DNA of 9,053 bases, from the NCBI GenBank assembly GCA_937960625.1, contig CALGPD010000453.1, forward strand, positions 1 through 9,053, read 5' to 3'. Origin of the DNA: an uncultured Spirochaetia bacterium. Lineage in GTDB: Bacteria; Spirochaetota; CALGPD01. The first letter of the stretch is position 1. The number at the start of each line of letters is the position of its first letter. Positions 1 through 7,048 of the stretch are shown piece by piece. The notes beneath the pieces are model-generated. The model saw only the letters and a program-made list of their open reading frames with translations, did no database searches and was not told the DNA's origin. Both the position numbers and the translations under genes were made by a program.

Positions 1-6
1 AACAAG

Positions 7-90
7 CGTCATTGCGAGGAACGTAAGTGACGAAGCAATCTCGTTATGAATAAACCTAATGGGTTTGCTTGGCTGCCGCTAGCAACGACT
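7..90. repeat. Palindromic interspersed repeat (cattgcgagg type), copy 1
   Basis: The left end reads gtcattgc (8-15) and the right end gcaacgac (82-89). These are inverted repeats matching at 7 of 8 positions. An inner pair, cgaagcaatc (31-40) and gtttgcttgg (63-72), is also inverted with 8 of 10 matches, so the whole unit can fold into a long imperfect hairpin. Related sequences containing cattgcgagg and gacgaagcaatc are known as intergenic repeats in many unrelated bacteria. A MITE-like or REP-like nature is inference. The open frame running from 46 to 243 through both copies is an artefact of the repeat, since it restarts with the same residues in each copy. Confidence 0.75.
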
Positions 91-127
91 AAACCCTTGG
101 GCATGTTTCGCTTATTTCACAAGCCTT

Positions 128-211
128 CGTCTTTGCGAGGAACGAAGAGACGAAGCAATCTCGTTATGAATAAACCAGACAGTATTTCTTTGCTGCCGCT
201 CGTTTGTGACT
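128..211. repeat. Palindromic interspersed repeat, degenerate copy 2
   Basis: This is a second copy in the same orientation, offset by about 120 bp from copy 1. The stretch from cgaagcaatc to ataaacc (151-176) is identical to copy 1 at 31-56. The left end (cgtctttgcgagg, 128-140) differs from copy 1 by one substitution. The right part keeps gctgccgct (192-200), but the terminal inverted repeat is eroded to gtttgtgac. The unit therefore looks older or partly decayed. The sequence acaag lies just before both copies (2-6 and 119-123), so the duplicated unit may be about 120 bp and may continue left of the window. Confidence 0.7.
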
Positions 212-260
212 GCGCACGGGTGTTTAAACTGAATAAAAAATAAAATATTTGATTAATAAC

Positions 261-289
261 TTGAAAATATACATTACACATTTTACAAT
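261..289 (+). promoter_or_regulatory. Sigma70-like promoter for the TM1266-like gene
   Basis: A -35 box TTGAAA (261-266) and a -10 box TACAAT (284-289) are separated by exactly 17 bp. Each box matches the consensus at 5 of 6 positions. Transcription would start near 296, giving a leader of about 24 nt that contains the ribosome binding site aaggag (309-314). The promoter lies outside both repeat copies, so the gene does not depend on read-through across them. Confidence 0.6.
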
Positions 290-319
290 AAGGTTAATTC
301 ATGATTTTAAGGAGATTAT

Positions 320-583
320 ATGAACAAAGGCGTATCAATTGCTGTGAGGATTAGTAACAGGGTTGAAGAAGCTCCCGATGTACAAAGTGTTTTTACAAAA
401 TACGGATGTAATATAAAAACGCGTTTAGGCTTACATGAGGTCAGTGATAAATCATGTGCCAAAGACGGTTTGATTTTACTCGTTTGCGTTGGCGCTGATG
501 ACGAGCTTAAAAATCTGGAGAAAGAATTAAACGGTATACACGGTGTTAAGGCCGTTTCAACTGACCTTCCAATATTTGAATAA
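320..583 (+). CDS. TM1266-like ACT-fold protein (putative iron-only hydrogenase system regulator)
   Basis: This 87-residue protein matches, as I recall it, the pattern of the TM1266 family: a first beta strand (VSIAVRISNR, 5-14), a helix ending in TKYGC (26-30), the conserved patch IKTRLGLHE (32-40), a hydrophobic strand GLILLVCVG (50-58), a second helix (60-71) and a closing GVKAV strand (75-79). This is the beta-alpha-beta-beta-alpha-beta order of a ferredoxin-like ACT fold. Members are annotated as putative regulators of the [FeFe]-hydrogenase system because of gene neighbourhood, but the biochemical role is not settled. No hydrogenase or maturase gene lies beside it here. The start is fixed by aaggag five bases upstream. 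It has its own promoter and a hairpin after the stop, so it is probably monocistronic. Family assignment is good; regulatory function is inference. Confidence 0.75.
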   Translation: MNKGVSIAVRISNRVEEAPDVQSVFTKYGCNIKTRLGLHEVSDKSCAKDGLILLVCVGADDELKNLEKELNGIHGVKAVSTDLPIFE

Positions 584-586
584 TTA

Positions 587-613
587 AAAGTGGCCTATAT
601 GCCGCTTTGTTAA
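587..613 (+). terminator. Weak hairpin terminator after the TM1266-like gene
   Basis: The arms aaagtggc (587-594) and gccgcttt (601-608) pair over 8 bp with one G-T wobble around a 6-nt loop. The following T-run is interrupted (tttgtt). The position directly behind the stop codon supports a terminator, but the poor T-tract suggests incomplete termination, so some read-through into the macroglobulin gene is possible. Confidence 0.45.
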
Positions 614-696
614 ATTTTGTAAAAAAATTAATTTTTGAACAAAAAATAGAATAACGTGTTTAAGAAATTTAGACAACGAAAAAAGAGGTATTTATT

Positions 697-3600
697 ATGA
701 AAACCCGTATTTATAATATTATTGCAATAATTATTTTGCTTACAATTGTTACAGGAATAGGCGCTCAAAGCACAACCCTGCCGTCTTCGCAGCTTAAAAA
801 ACAAGCTGACAAATATTTTAAAGAATTTTCATATCTAAAGGCTGCTAAGAGGTATCATGTATTGGAAAATCGAGGTGATGTGAGTGAAGAGATTTTATAC
901 AAACTAGGAACATCGTATTATTATTTAAAAAATAGAACCAAAAGTAATTATTATTTAAAACGGGTTATTGAAAAGAACTCGGGCTCAAAGTACTGGATGA
1001 AAGCTAATCATTCCATGTTTTTATTATCTATGTATTCTTATTACACGAGAAGACACGCTTTTAGTTACGCGAAAAATGTTTGGAATTATTGTAAAAATAA
1101 TCCTTCGTTTAAAAAAGAATATGAGAAACTTTTATATAATCAGATAAAAATACTTAGGGGAAGTAATTACAACAGCATTCTTTCAAAGTTTATTGAAATA
1201 TTCAGTGATTTTATAAACGAAATGCAGTTAAACAAAAAGCAAATACAAAAAGCCTTGTATTACAAAGGCATGCTGTATTACCGTTACGGTTTATACAGAA
1301 AATTTTCGGATTACAAAGAGAAAAGAAAATGGTATAGAAGCGGAAAAAACTTTTTGCTTGCAAAAGAAACATGGGAAAAATTATTTGATAAATATCCGTC
1401 ATCCGTATATAGTCATAAAGCAACGTATTTAATCGGGCTTGGATATTTGCGTATGTCAAATTTTCTCGATAGTATTAAATGGCTTGATAAGTTAATAAAA
1501 AAATATCCACAGTCTGAATTCTACGATGACGCAAAGTCAATTATATTCAAAATAAAGCAGCCTAGAATTTATCTGCGTGTTACTTCTCCGTTTTTCCCCG
1601 GAGAAAACAAGGGGCACGTTTATTTTAGAACAAGAAACGTAAAAAAAATTAACTTAACAATGTACAGAGTTAATCTGCTTGAATTCCACAAAAATTATTA
1701 TAGAAAAATAAGTTTAAAAAATTATAAACTAAACAGGCAGAATATCGTAAAACAATGGGAATTTGAAACCGGTGATAAATCCGACCATCACGTTAGATCG
1801 GGTAAAATAAAAGTGCCGTATAACAGACAAGGCGCGTATTTCATTGAAGCCAAATCCGGCAATCTTAGAGGATTGATTTTATACCTTGTATCTGATATTT
1901 CCTTAATAACGAAAAAAGGCAAGCATAGAATTTTAGCTTATGTTGTTAACGGCAGAAATTCTAATCCTGTTAATAGAGCTAAAGTATTCGCGGATTTTGC
2001 GGAAACCGGTCAGTTTAAAAACACGGTTTATACAAAACGGAATGGCACTGCAAATATCGCTTACCCTTCAAAGTATTCGGGTTCAAACTATATAGTTGCG
2101 AAAAAAGGCAGCGCGTATGCTATTTCAAGCTCATATTACCGTTACTATAGATATTATTCGCACCGTAACTATAAAAATTACGTTTATTCTGAACGCCCTA
2201 TTTACAGGCCCGGGCAAAAGGTTTTTATTAAAGCTATATTAAAACGCGTTAGCGCGGCTGATTATCTCCCTGCCGCAAACGTAAAAGCAACTGTTGTAGT
2301 TTTTGACAGCCGTAGAAAAAAGGTTTTTGAAAAGATTATTACTACTTCTGAAAACGGAACTCTGGATTCAGGTTTTACTCTGCCAAAAAATGCATCCTTG
2401 GGAGTTTACCGTGTTTTAGTAATGACACCGGATAGAAGACGCAGCCGGTATTATTACCGCTACAGGTATGATACTTATTTCCGAGTAGAAGAGTATAAAA
2501 GGCCTGAGTTTGAAGTTAAGCTAAATACTGTTCAGAAAAGTTATGTTTTAGGGGATAAATTAACGCTAAGAGTAAAAGCCAAGTATTATTACGGCCAGCC
2601 CGTTGCGGGTGCTAGAACCGTAATCAGCATTAGAAAACGCTGGCATTTATACGGTATTCCTTACTATCTATGGAGAAAATATTACCGTAAATACGGGTAT
2701 AGATTTTATTACATGTTTAAAGGCAGAAAATATATTAAAGCCAAAAACATCAAGACAGATGAAAAAGGCGTTGCTTATATAGATTTTAAAACAGAAGAAG
2801 AACAGGGCATACCTGATGAATTAAGAAAATACGTTAAATATACTTATTACGCAAAAAGTTCGGTTACAGATGAATCAAGACGGCAAATCCATGGCAATAA
2901 AACCATAAATATCAGCCTGACTGCGTTTATTATCAAGGCACAAGCTTTAAGAGCGATTTATACTCCGGGTGATAAAGTCCAAATTAATGTTAAAACCATA
3001 ACACCAGCAGGCCTCGGTGTATCCAGAGTTTTAAATTTAAAATTACAGAAATATATTTGGAAAAACGGTGAAATCCATAAAAAGCTGCTTAGAAAGTCTA
3101 AGGTTAGGACTGACAGCGCGGGAGAATATCTGTATTCAAGCGTTGTACGAGAAAAAGGTTTAATCGTTTTAGAGGCAACGGGATTTGATAAACGGCAGAC
3201 AAAAGTAACGGGTTCATCCAGTTTTTGGTTTGTTGATGAGAACTACAAAGGTGGATTTTACCGTTACCGTGGTATAGAAATTATAACGAATAAAAAAGTT
3301 TATAAGCCTGGTGATAAAATGAAAGTGTTGATTAATACCCAACACGGAAAAAATAATTTCCTCGTTACTGTGGAAGGTAAAACATTATACACTTACCGGT
3401 CAGTTAAATTTAAAGGCAATTCAAAGTTATTAGTATTTAATGTAAAGAAAAACTGGGCGCCTAATATCTTTATTCAGGTTAGAACTGTAAAAGAGCATAA
3501 GGTTTATTCATCCGCCAAAAGGGTTATTGTTCCACCTAAACATCATTATATAACTGTTAAGGTTAAATTAAATAAAGATGAATATCTGCCCGGAGAAAAA

Positions 3601-6150
3601 GCATACGCGGACATTCAAACCCTGGATTGGAAAGGCCGGCCTATTTCTGCTGAGGTCGCATTGTCTGTTTATGATTCAAGTTTATTGTATATTCAGTCAA
3701 GAATTGCCCCGGATATTAAAAAATATTTTTACGGTCGAAAAGTATACAATTCAGTTAGAACGTATACTTCATATTCGTTTTCACGTAGTTTACATGCATG
3801 GCAGATTGACCCTGTTACAGCTCCGGAAGTTAAACGTGATAAAATCCCTTCCCTTTTCGGTTATGGGCGTTATTACTATGCATTTGGATATGGCCGTTAT
3901 CGCAACGGCAGGAAAATGGCTGAAAGCGGAGCAGCAAAGCCAAGTTCAGCGCCCGGGAACGGTGATCATGAAAAAAAACGCAGAACTTCAAGATCTAGAG
4001 ATGGAAAACCAAAGCCTAAGAAGCAAGCTCCTGAAGAGTCTGCGCCTGATGTTCAGCCTGAGGTAAGGAAAAAATTTAATGAAACTGTTTGCTGGAAACC
4101 TAAAATTATAACAAACTCAAACGGAAGGGCTAGAATTAGTTTTAAATTTTCAGACAGCCTAACTACATGGGAAGTCGTAGCCCGCGCGGTTAAATCTCCT
4201 GCATTGGTGGGGCAGTCAATTACTAATGTAGTTACAACGAAAAACGTTATTGTAAGGCTGCAGTCACCGAGATTTTTTACTGAAAGAGACAGAAGTTATA
4301 TTTCTGCAATTGTTCACAACTATCTTAAGAAAGATAAATGGGTTACAATTAAAATTGCATTAAAAGGCGGGCTTAGGTTGAAGTCAACTTCATATAAACG
4401 CGTTTTTATTAAAGCAAACGGAAAGTATAGAGCAGATTTTATAGTTAAGGCATTTAAACCCGGAGAAACGAAAATCATGGTTTCCGCATTAACTAATGTT
4501 GAATCTGACGCAATGGAAAAGAAATTTAATATTCTTCCCTATGGAGCGTATAAATTCGTTGCTTATAACGGCGAGGTTGTTAAAAACGGATTACCAGGCG
4601 CTAAAGTCATGAGTGTTTATTTGCCTATGGAAAGAAGGCAGGATGCTACGAACCTTAAAATCGTTGTAACGCCGTCACTTGCGATGAGTATACTGGATGC
4701 GTTGCCGTATCTTGCAAAATTCCCCTACGGATGTGTTGAACAGACTTTATCCCGTTTTATTCCAACTGTAATGGTGAAAAAATCATTAAAAGAACTCGGT
4801 ATTGACCCTAACAGCCTTAAAAAGAAAATTGACCCTGTTAAAGTGGATTTGATGGTTAAAGCGGGTTTAAAAAGATTGTATGATTTCCAGCATTCCTCAG
4901 GAGGCTGGGGATGGTGGAAAAAAGACGCTGATAATAATTTAATGACTTCTCTCGTTGTATACGGCTTAATTCAGGCTAAACAAGCCGGATACAATATTAA
5001 TTCATATAAATTAAGCAGGGCAATTCGTTATCTTCAGTCTGCAATAAAAACAGAAGAAAGGTTTCATACGCGTGCTTATATGCTCTATGCTATGTCGTTT
5101 GCCAGAGCAAAAAATGCAAAGGTATTGAAAGAGGTTTATGAAAATAGGAATAAATTAAACGTTTATTCTATGGCTTTGCTTGCAATGACTTTGAAGCGTT
5201 ATAATGAAAACGCAAAAGCAAGCCTTTTAATAGAAAATATTGAAGATTATGCTAAAGTCAAAGGAAACCAGGCATGGTGGGGCAGGTATAAAGGATATTA
5301 TTATTGGTATGATGATGCTGTTGAAACTACTGCTGCAGTTGTCAAAGCAATGGCTAATATCAAACCGGATCATAAACTTATCAGAAAAGCAGTGCGCTGG
5401 CTGGTGAATAACCGTAGAGGAACAAAATGGAAATCTACAAAAGACACGGCGGCAGTAATCTACGCGTTTATTGACTATATTAAAGTTAAAAAAGAAAATT
5501 TTAAACGCTATCACTTAAAAATTACGTTTAACGGAAGAAGCTTAACAAATCAACACATTGCCGGGCTTCAAGTGCTTGCAATGAACAACGTATATGAAGT
5601 TCCGCGTTCTTGGATTAAGACCGGAGATAACTCGTTAGTTATTATGAAAAACGGAATGGGAATTACTTATTACAGCGTATTTATGAATTATTTTACCCGT
5701 GAGCGAAAAATAAAAGCGGCAGGGAATTTAATTCATATTCAAAGAAAGCTTAGACGGCTTAAACCATATGTAACGGGTAAAAGGGTTGCATATAAGCGAA
5801 TACCATGGACAGGAACCTTAGATTCCGGCGATTTGGTAGAGGTTGAGTTAACAGTAAAAGCAGAAAATGATTTTTCATATTTAATGATTGAAGACCCGAA
5901 ACCGGCTGGATGTGAGAGTGTCAATTTACGCAGCGGCGGTAGTTATTTCAGCCATATCGAATTTAGGGATACAAAAATAGCAATGTTTATAGGTTTTCTA
6001 CGACAGGGGACTTATAGATTTAGGTACAGGCTTAGGGCGGAAATACCTGGAGATTTTTCTCAGATGCCTGCGAAAGTATCGAGTATGTACGTTCCTGAGT
6101 TTAGAGGAATATCGGATTCACATAACGTGAAGATAATTGATGTAAAATAA
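697..6150 (+). CDS. Secreted TPR-containing bacterial alpha-2-macroglobulin with thioester
   Basis: This 1817-residue protein is predicted to trap proteases in the periplasm or at the surface: cleavage of a bait segment would expose a thioester that binds the attacker. Residues 1-23 form a Sec signal peptide (hydrophobic 8-21, likely cleavage after GIGA). There is no lipobox Cys, unlike the lipoprotein YfhM of E. coli. Residues 28-285 are TPR-like helices. Macroglobulin domains start at P289, with an MG2 signature RPIYRPGQ (500-507), EYKRPEFEV (599-607), YKPGD near 869 and DSSLLYI (993-999). A basic linker (1069-1122) precedes the A2M domain, which opens with FNETVCWKP near 1127. The thioester is Cys1346-Val-Glu-Gln1349, in a helical-toroid domain with GGWGWW (1402-1407) and STKDTA (1580-1585). 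EDPKPAGCE (1732-1740) marks the C-terminal domain. The start follows agagg (684-688) by 8 bases. No strong promoter is visible; TTGAAC (635-640) with TTTAAG (659-664) is only a weak candidate. No pbpC is adjacent. Confidence 0.9.
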   Translation: MKTRIYNIIAIIILLTIVTGIGAQSTTLPSSQLKKQADKYFKEFSYLKAAKRYHVLENRGDVSEEILYKLGTSYYYLKNRTKSNYYLKRVIEKNSGSKYWMKANHSMFLLSMYSYYTRRHAFSYAKNVWNYCKNNPSFKKEYEKLLYNQIKILRGSNYNSILSKFIEIFSDFINEMQLNKKQIQKALYYKGMLYYRYGLYRKFSDYKEKRKWYRSGKNFLLAKETWEKLFDKYPSSVYSHKATYLIGLGYLRMSNFLDSIKWLDKLIKKYPQSEFYDDAKSIIFKIKQPRIYLRVTSPFFPGENKGHVYFRTRNVKKINLTMYRVNLLEFHKNYYRKISLKNYKLNRQNIVKQWEFETGDKSDHHVRSGKIKVPYNRQGAYFIEAKSGNLRGLILYLVSDISLITKKGKHRILAYVVNGRNSNPVNRAKVFADFAETGQFKNTVYTKRNGTANIAYPSKYSGSNYIVAKKGSAYAISSSYYRYYRYYSHRNYKNYVYSERPIYRPGQKVFIKAILKRVSAADYLPAANVKATVVVFDSRRKKVFEKIITTSENGTLDSGFTLPKNASLGVYRVLVMTPDRRRSRYYYRYRYDTYFRVEEYKRPEFEVKLNTVQKSYVLGDKLTLRVKAKYYYGQPVAGARTVISIRKRWHLYGIPYYLWRKYYRKYGYRFYYMFKGRKYIKAKNIKTDEKGVAYIDFKTEEEQGIPDELRKYVKYTYYAKSSVTDESRRQIHGNKTINISLTAFIIKAQALRAIYTPGDKVQINVKTITPAGLGVSRVLNLKLQKYIWKNGEIHKKLLRKSKVRTDSAGEYLYSSVVREKGLIVLEATGFDKRQTKVTGSSSFWFVDENYKGGFYRYRGIEIITNKKVYKPGDKMKVLINTQHGKNNFLVTVEGKTLYTYRSVKFKGNSKLLVFNVKKNWAPNIFIQVRTVKEHKVYSSAKRVIVPPKHHYITVKVKLNKDEYLPGEKAYADIQTLDWKGRPISAEVALSVYDSSLLYIQSRIAPDIKKYFYGRKVYNSVRTYTSYSFSRSLHAWQIDPVTAPEVKRDKIPSLFGYGRYYYAFGYGRYRNGRKMAESGAAKPSSAPGNGDHEKKRRTSRSRDGKPKPKKQAPEESAPDVQPEVRKKFNETVCWKPKIITNSNGRARISFKFSDSLTTWEVVARAVKSPALVGQSITNVVTTKNVIVRLQSPRFFTERDRSYISAIVHNYLKKDKWVTIKIALKGGLRLKSTSYKRVFIKANGKYRADFIVKAFKPGETKIMVSALTNVESDAMEKKFNILPYGAYKFVAYNGEVVKNGLPGAKVMSVYLPMERRQDATNLKIVVTPSLAMSILDALPYLAKFPYGCVEQTLSRFIPTVMVKKSLKELGIDPNSLKKKIDPVKVDLMVKAGLKRLYDFQHSSGGWGWWKKDADNNLMTSLVVYGLIQAKQAGYNINSYKLSRAIRYLQSAIKTEERFHTRAYMLYAMSFARAKNAKVLKEVYENRNKLNVYSMALLAMTLKRYNENAKASLLIENIEDYAKVKGNQAWWGRYKGYYYWYDDAVETTAAVVKAMANIKPDHKLIRKAVRWLVNNRRGTKWKSTKDTAAVIYAFIDYIKVKKENFKRYHLKITFNGRSLTNQHIAGLQVLAMNNVYEVPRSWIKTGDNSLVIMKNGMGITYYSVFMNYFTRERKIKAAGNLIHIQRKLRRLKPYVTGKRVAYKRIPWTGTLDSGDLVEVELTVKAENDFSYLMIEDPKPAGCESVNLRSGGSYFSHIEFRDTKIAMFIGFLRQGTYRFRYRLRAEIPGDFSQMPAKVSSMYVPEFRGISDSHNVKIIDVK
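3901..4062 (+). other. Candidate bait region (disordered basic linker) of the macroglobulin
   Basis: Residues about 1069-1122 are low-complexity and rich in Ala, Ser, Pro, Gly, Lys and Arg, with a very basic core (HEKKRRTSRSRDGKPKPKK). They lie immediately before the A2M domain, where human alpha-2-macroglobulin has its bait region. The surrounding protein is predicted to be beta-sandwich, so this is the obvious flexible segment. Many Lys and Arg residues make it an attractive target for trypsin-like proteases. That it works as bait is inference from position and composition. It could also be a plain spacer. Confidence 0.55.
4732..4743 (+). other. Internal thioester motif Cys-Val-Glu-Gln
   Basis: Codons 1346-1349 (tgt gtt gaa cag) encode CVEQ within the context PYGCVEQTLSRF. 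In thioester-containing macroglobulins and complement proteins the Cys and the Gln of the CxEQ motif form the reactive thioester bond. All three key residues are present, so this protein is predicted to be thioester-competent, unlike bacterial homologues that have lost the motif. Confidence 0.85.
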
Positions 6151-6171
6151 TTAAATAACCATAGATTTAAT

Positions 6172-6208
6172 AACCGGTATGCTGAAAAAGTATACCGGTT
6201 TTTGTTTT
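6172..6208 (+). terminator. Strong hairpin terminator between convergent genes
   Basis: The arms aaccggtat (6172-6180) and ataccggtt (6192-6200) are perfectly complementary over 9 bp with an 11-nt loop. They are followed by tttttgtttt (6199-6208), a classic intrinsic terminator for the macroglobulin transcript. The T-run overlaps the stop codon of the convergent HATPase gene. In the opposite direction the stem is followed only by an AT-rich stretch without a clear T-run, so termination from the right is probably weaker. Confidence 0.85.
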
Positions 6209-6920
6209 ATTGATTGATTTCTTCTTGTTTTTGTTTTTGAGCTTGTTCCATCAATTTTCGTTCTCTGGTTGAAACGAATTTATCACTAAATGGTATTTCA
6301 ATTCTGGCTGTTGTGTTTTTATCAATAATACCTATTCTGAACAGATGAGGGTCTAAGTTTTCTCCCTTTAACATCATTACTATTAATCCGATACCAAGGC
6401 CCTGTCCTTCTGTTTCATCCGCATTTTCCATATAGAATTGTACAAGGTCTTCATACTGCATAACCTTGCCAAGTTTTTGCCTAATTCTTGTTTCATCAGC
6501 ATCGGCAATAGGAATATTATTTTTAATAACAACGCGCAGTCCGTTGGCATCGTGAAAGAAAGTAATTTTCACGCTAACATCAGCAGCCTTACATTTGTGG
6601 GCATAAGCAGCAACCCATTTTTCAGTTAACCTTTCTTTAAAAAGTTTCATTCCTTTTTCATAGTCATCTTCATTGTTGATGTCCCATTCATTTTCATCAA
6701 AAATCATTTGTTTCATATTAGCTTTGGTTGCATTAATAGCAAGTTCTTTTATAGCTGTGTATAACGTTTCCATGAATTCTTTTTTATTATACTTTGATAA
6801 TATCTCATCAAGGATTTTTTTCAGGTTACTTTCTATTTTTTCACCCATATAATAAGCAATAATTTTAATTGCTCTTCCTTCGGAAACTGCTTGTTTTATA
6901 CTATCCGGTACTTCACTCAT
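6207..6920 (-). CDS. Standalone HATPase-fold (GHKL) ATP-binding protein, spirochaete-like
   Basis: This 237-residue protein has the ATP-binding fold of histidine kinases, without any sensor, transmembrane or phosphoacceptor domain. An N-box-like motif KELAINATKAN (58-68) is followed by a charged helical insertion (about 70-112). Next come the strands VSVKITFFH and LRVVIKNNIP (115-137), a helical lid and a G2-type glycine loop, EGQGLGIG (171-178). A last strand ARIEIP (205-210) precedes a Lys/Gln/Glu-rich tail. The usual DxGxG (G1) box is missing: the matching site reads KNNIP. LytS/AgrC-type kinases also use Asn there, so this need not mean loss of ATP binding. Small proteins of this layout occur, as I recall, in spirochaetes, usually annotated only as ATP-binding protein. 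A cytoplasmic signalling or anti-sigma-like role is inference. The start is set by ggagg (complement of 6925-6929), and a good promoter lies upstream. Confidence 0.7.
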   Translation of the reverse strand: MSEVPDSIKQAVSEGRAIKIIAYYMGEKIESNLKKILDEILSKYNKKEFMETLYTAIKELAINATKANMKQMIFDENEWDINNEDDYEKGMKLFKERLTEKWVAAYAHKCKAADVSVKITFFHDANGLRVVIKNNIPIADADETRIRQKLGKVMQYEDLVQFYMENADETEGQGLGIGLIVMMLKGENLDPHLFRIGIIDKNTTARIEIPFSDKFVSTRERKLMEQAQKQKQEEINQ

Positions 6921-7005
6921 ATTTCCTCCGATTAATTATTTGAGGATATAATAAATATATTATTTTACAAAATTTATGATTATCTAAAAATAATAACACA
7001 AAAGT

Positions 7006-7034
7006 ATTATGCCTTTAAAGAAAAAAAATGTAAA
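7006..7034 (-). promoter_or_regulatory. Sigma70-like promoter for the HATPase gene
   Basis: On the minus strand a -35 box TTTACA (complement of 7029-7034) and a -10 box CATAAT (complement of 7006-7011) are spaced by exactly 17 bp. Each matches the consensus at 5 of 6 positions. The start of transcription would be near 6999, leaving an AT-rich leader of about 80 nt. The promoter sits just behind the stop codon of the 126-residue protein, for which I see no terminator. Confidence 0.6.
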
Positions 7035-7048
7035 GTATATTTTAATTT

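Noticed and set aside
1..211. Possible CRISPR array
   Set aside because: There are only two copies of a long imperfect palindrome with about 120-bp spacing and no short regular spacers.
46..243. 65-codon open frame over the two repeats
   Set aside because: It restarts with the same residues in both repeat copies and has no ribosome binding site, so it is produced by the repeat itself.
623..636. Perfect 14-bp palindrome AAAAATTAATTTTT before the macroglobulin gene
   Set aside because: It is made of A and T only in a very AT-rich spacer, so chance is a sufficient explanation.
3578..4066. 162-codon open frame inside the macroglobulin gene
   Set aside because: It lies out of frame within an uninterrupted gene with clear family motifs, and its own translation shows no recognisable domain.
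5227..5924. Minus-strand open frames opposite the macroglobulin C-terminal half
   Set aside because: They lie opposite conserved thioester-domain and C-terminal coding sequence, and their Phe/Ser/Ile-rich translations are typical of antisense shadows.
6944..6968. Near-palindromic AT stretch in the HATPase leader
   Set aside because: It contains only A and T with several mismatches and shows no G/C anchor or conserved spacing that would suggest an operator.
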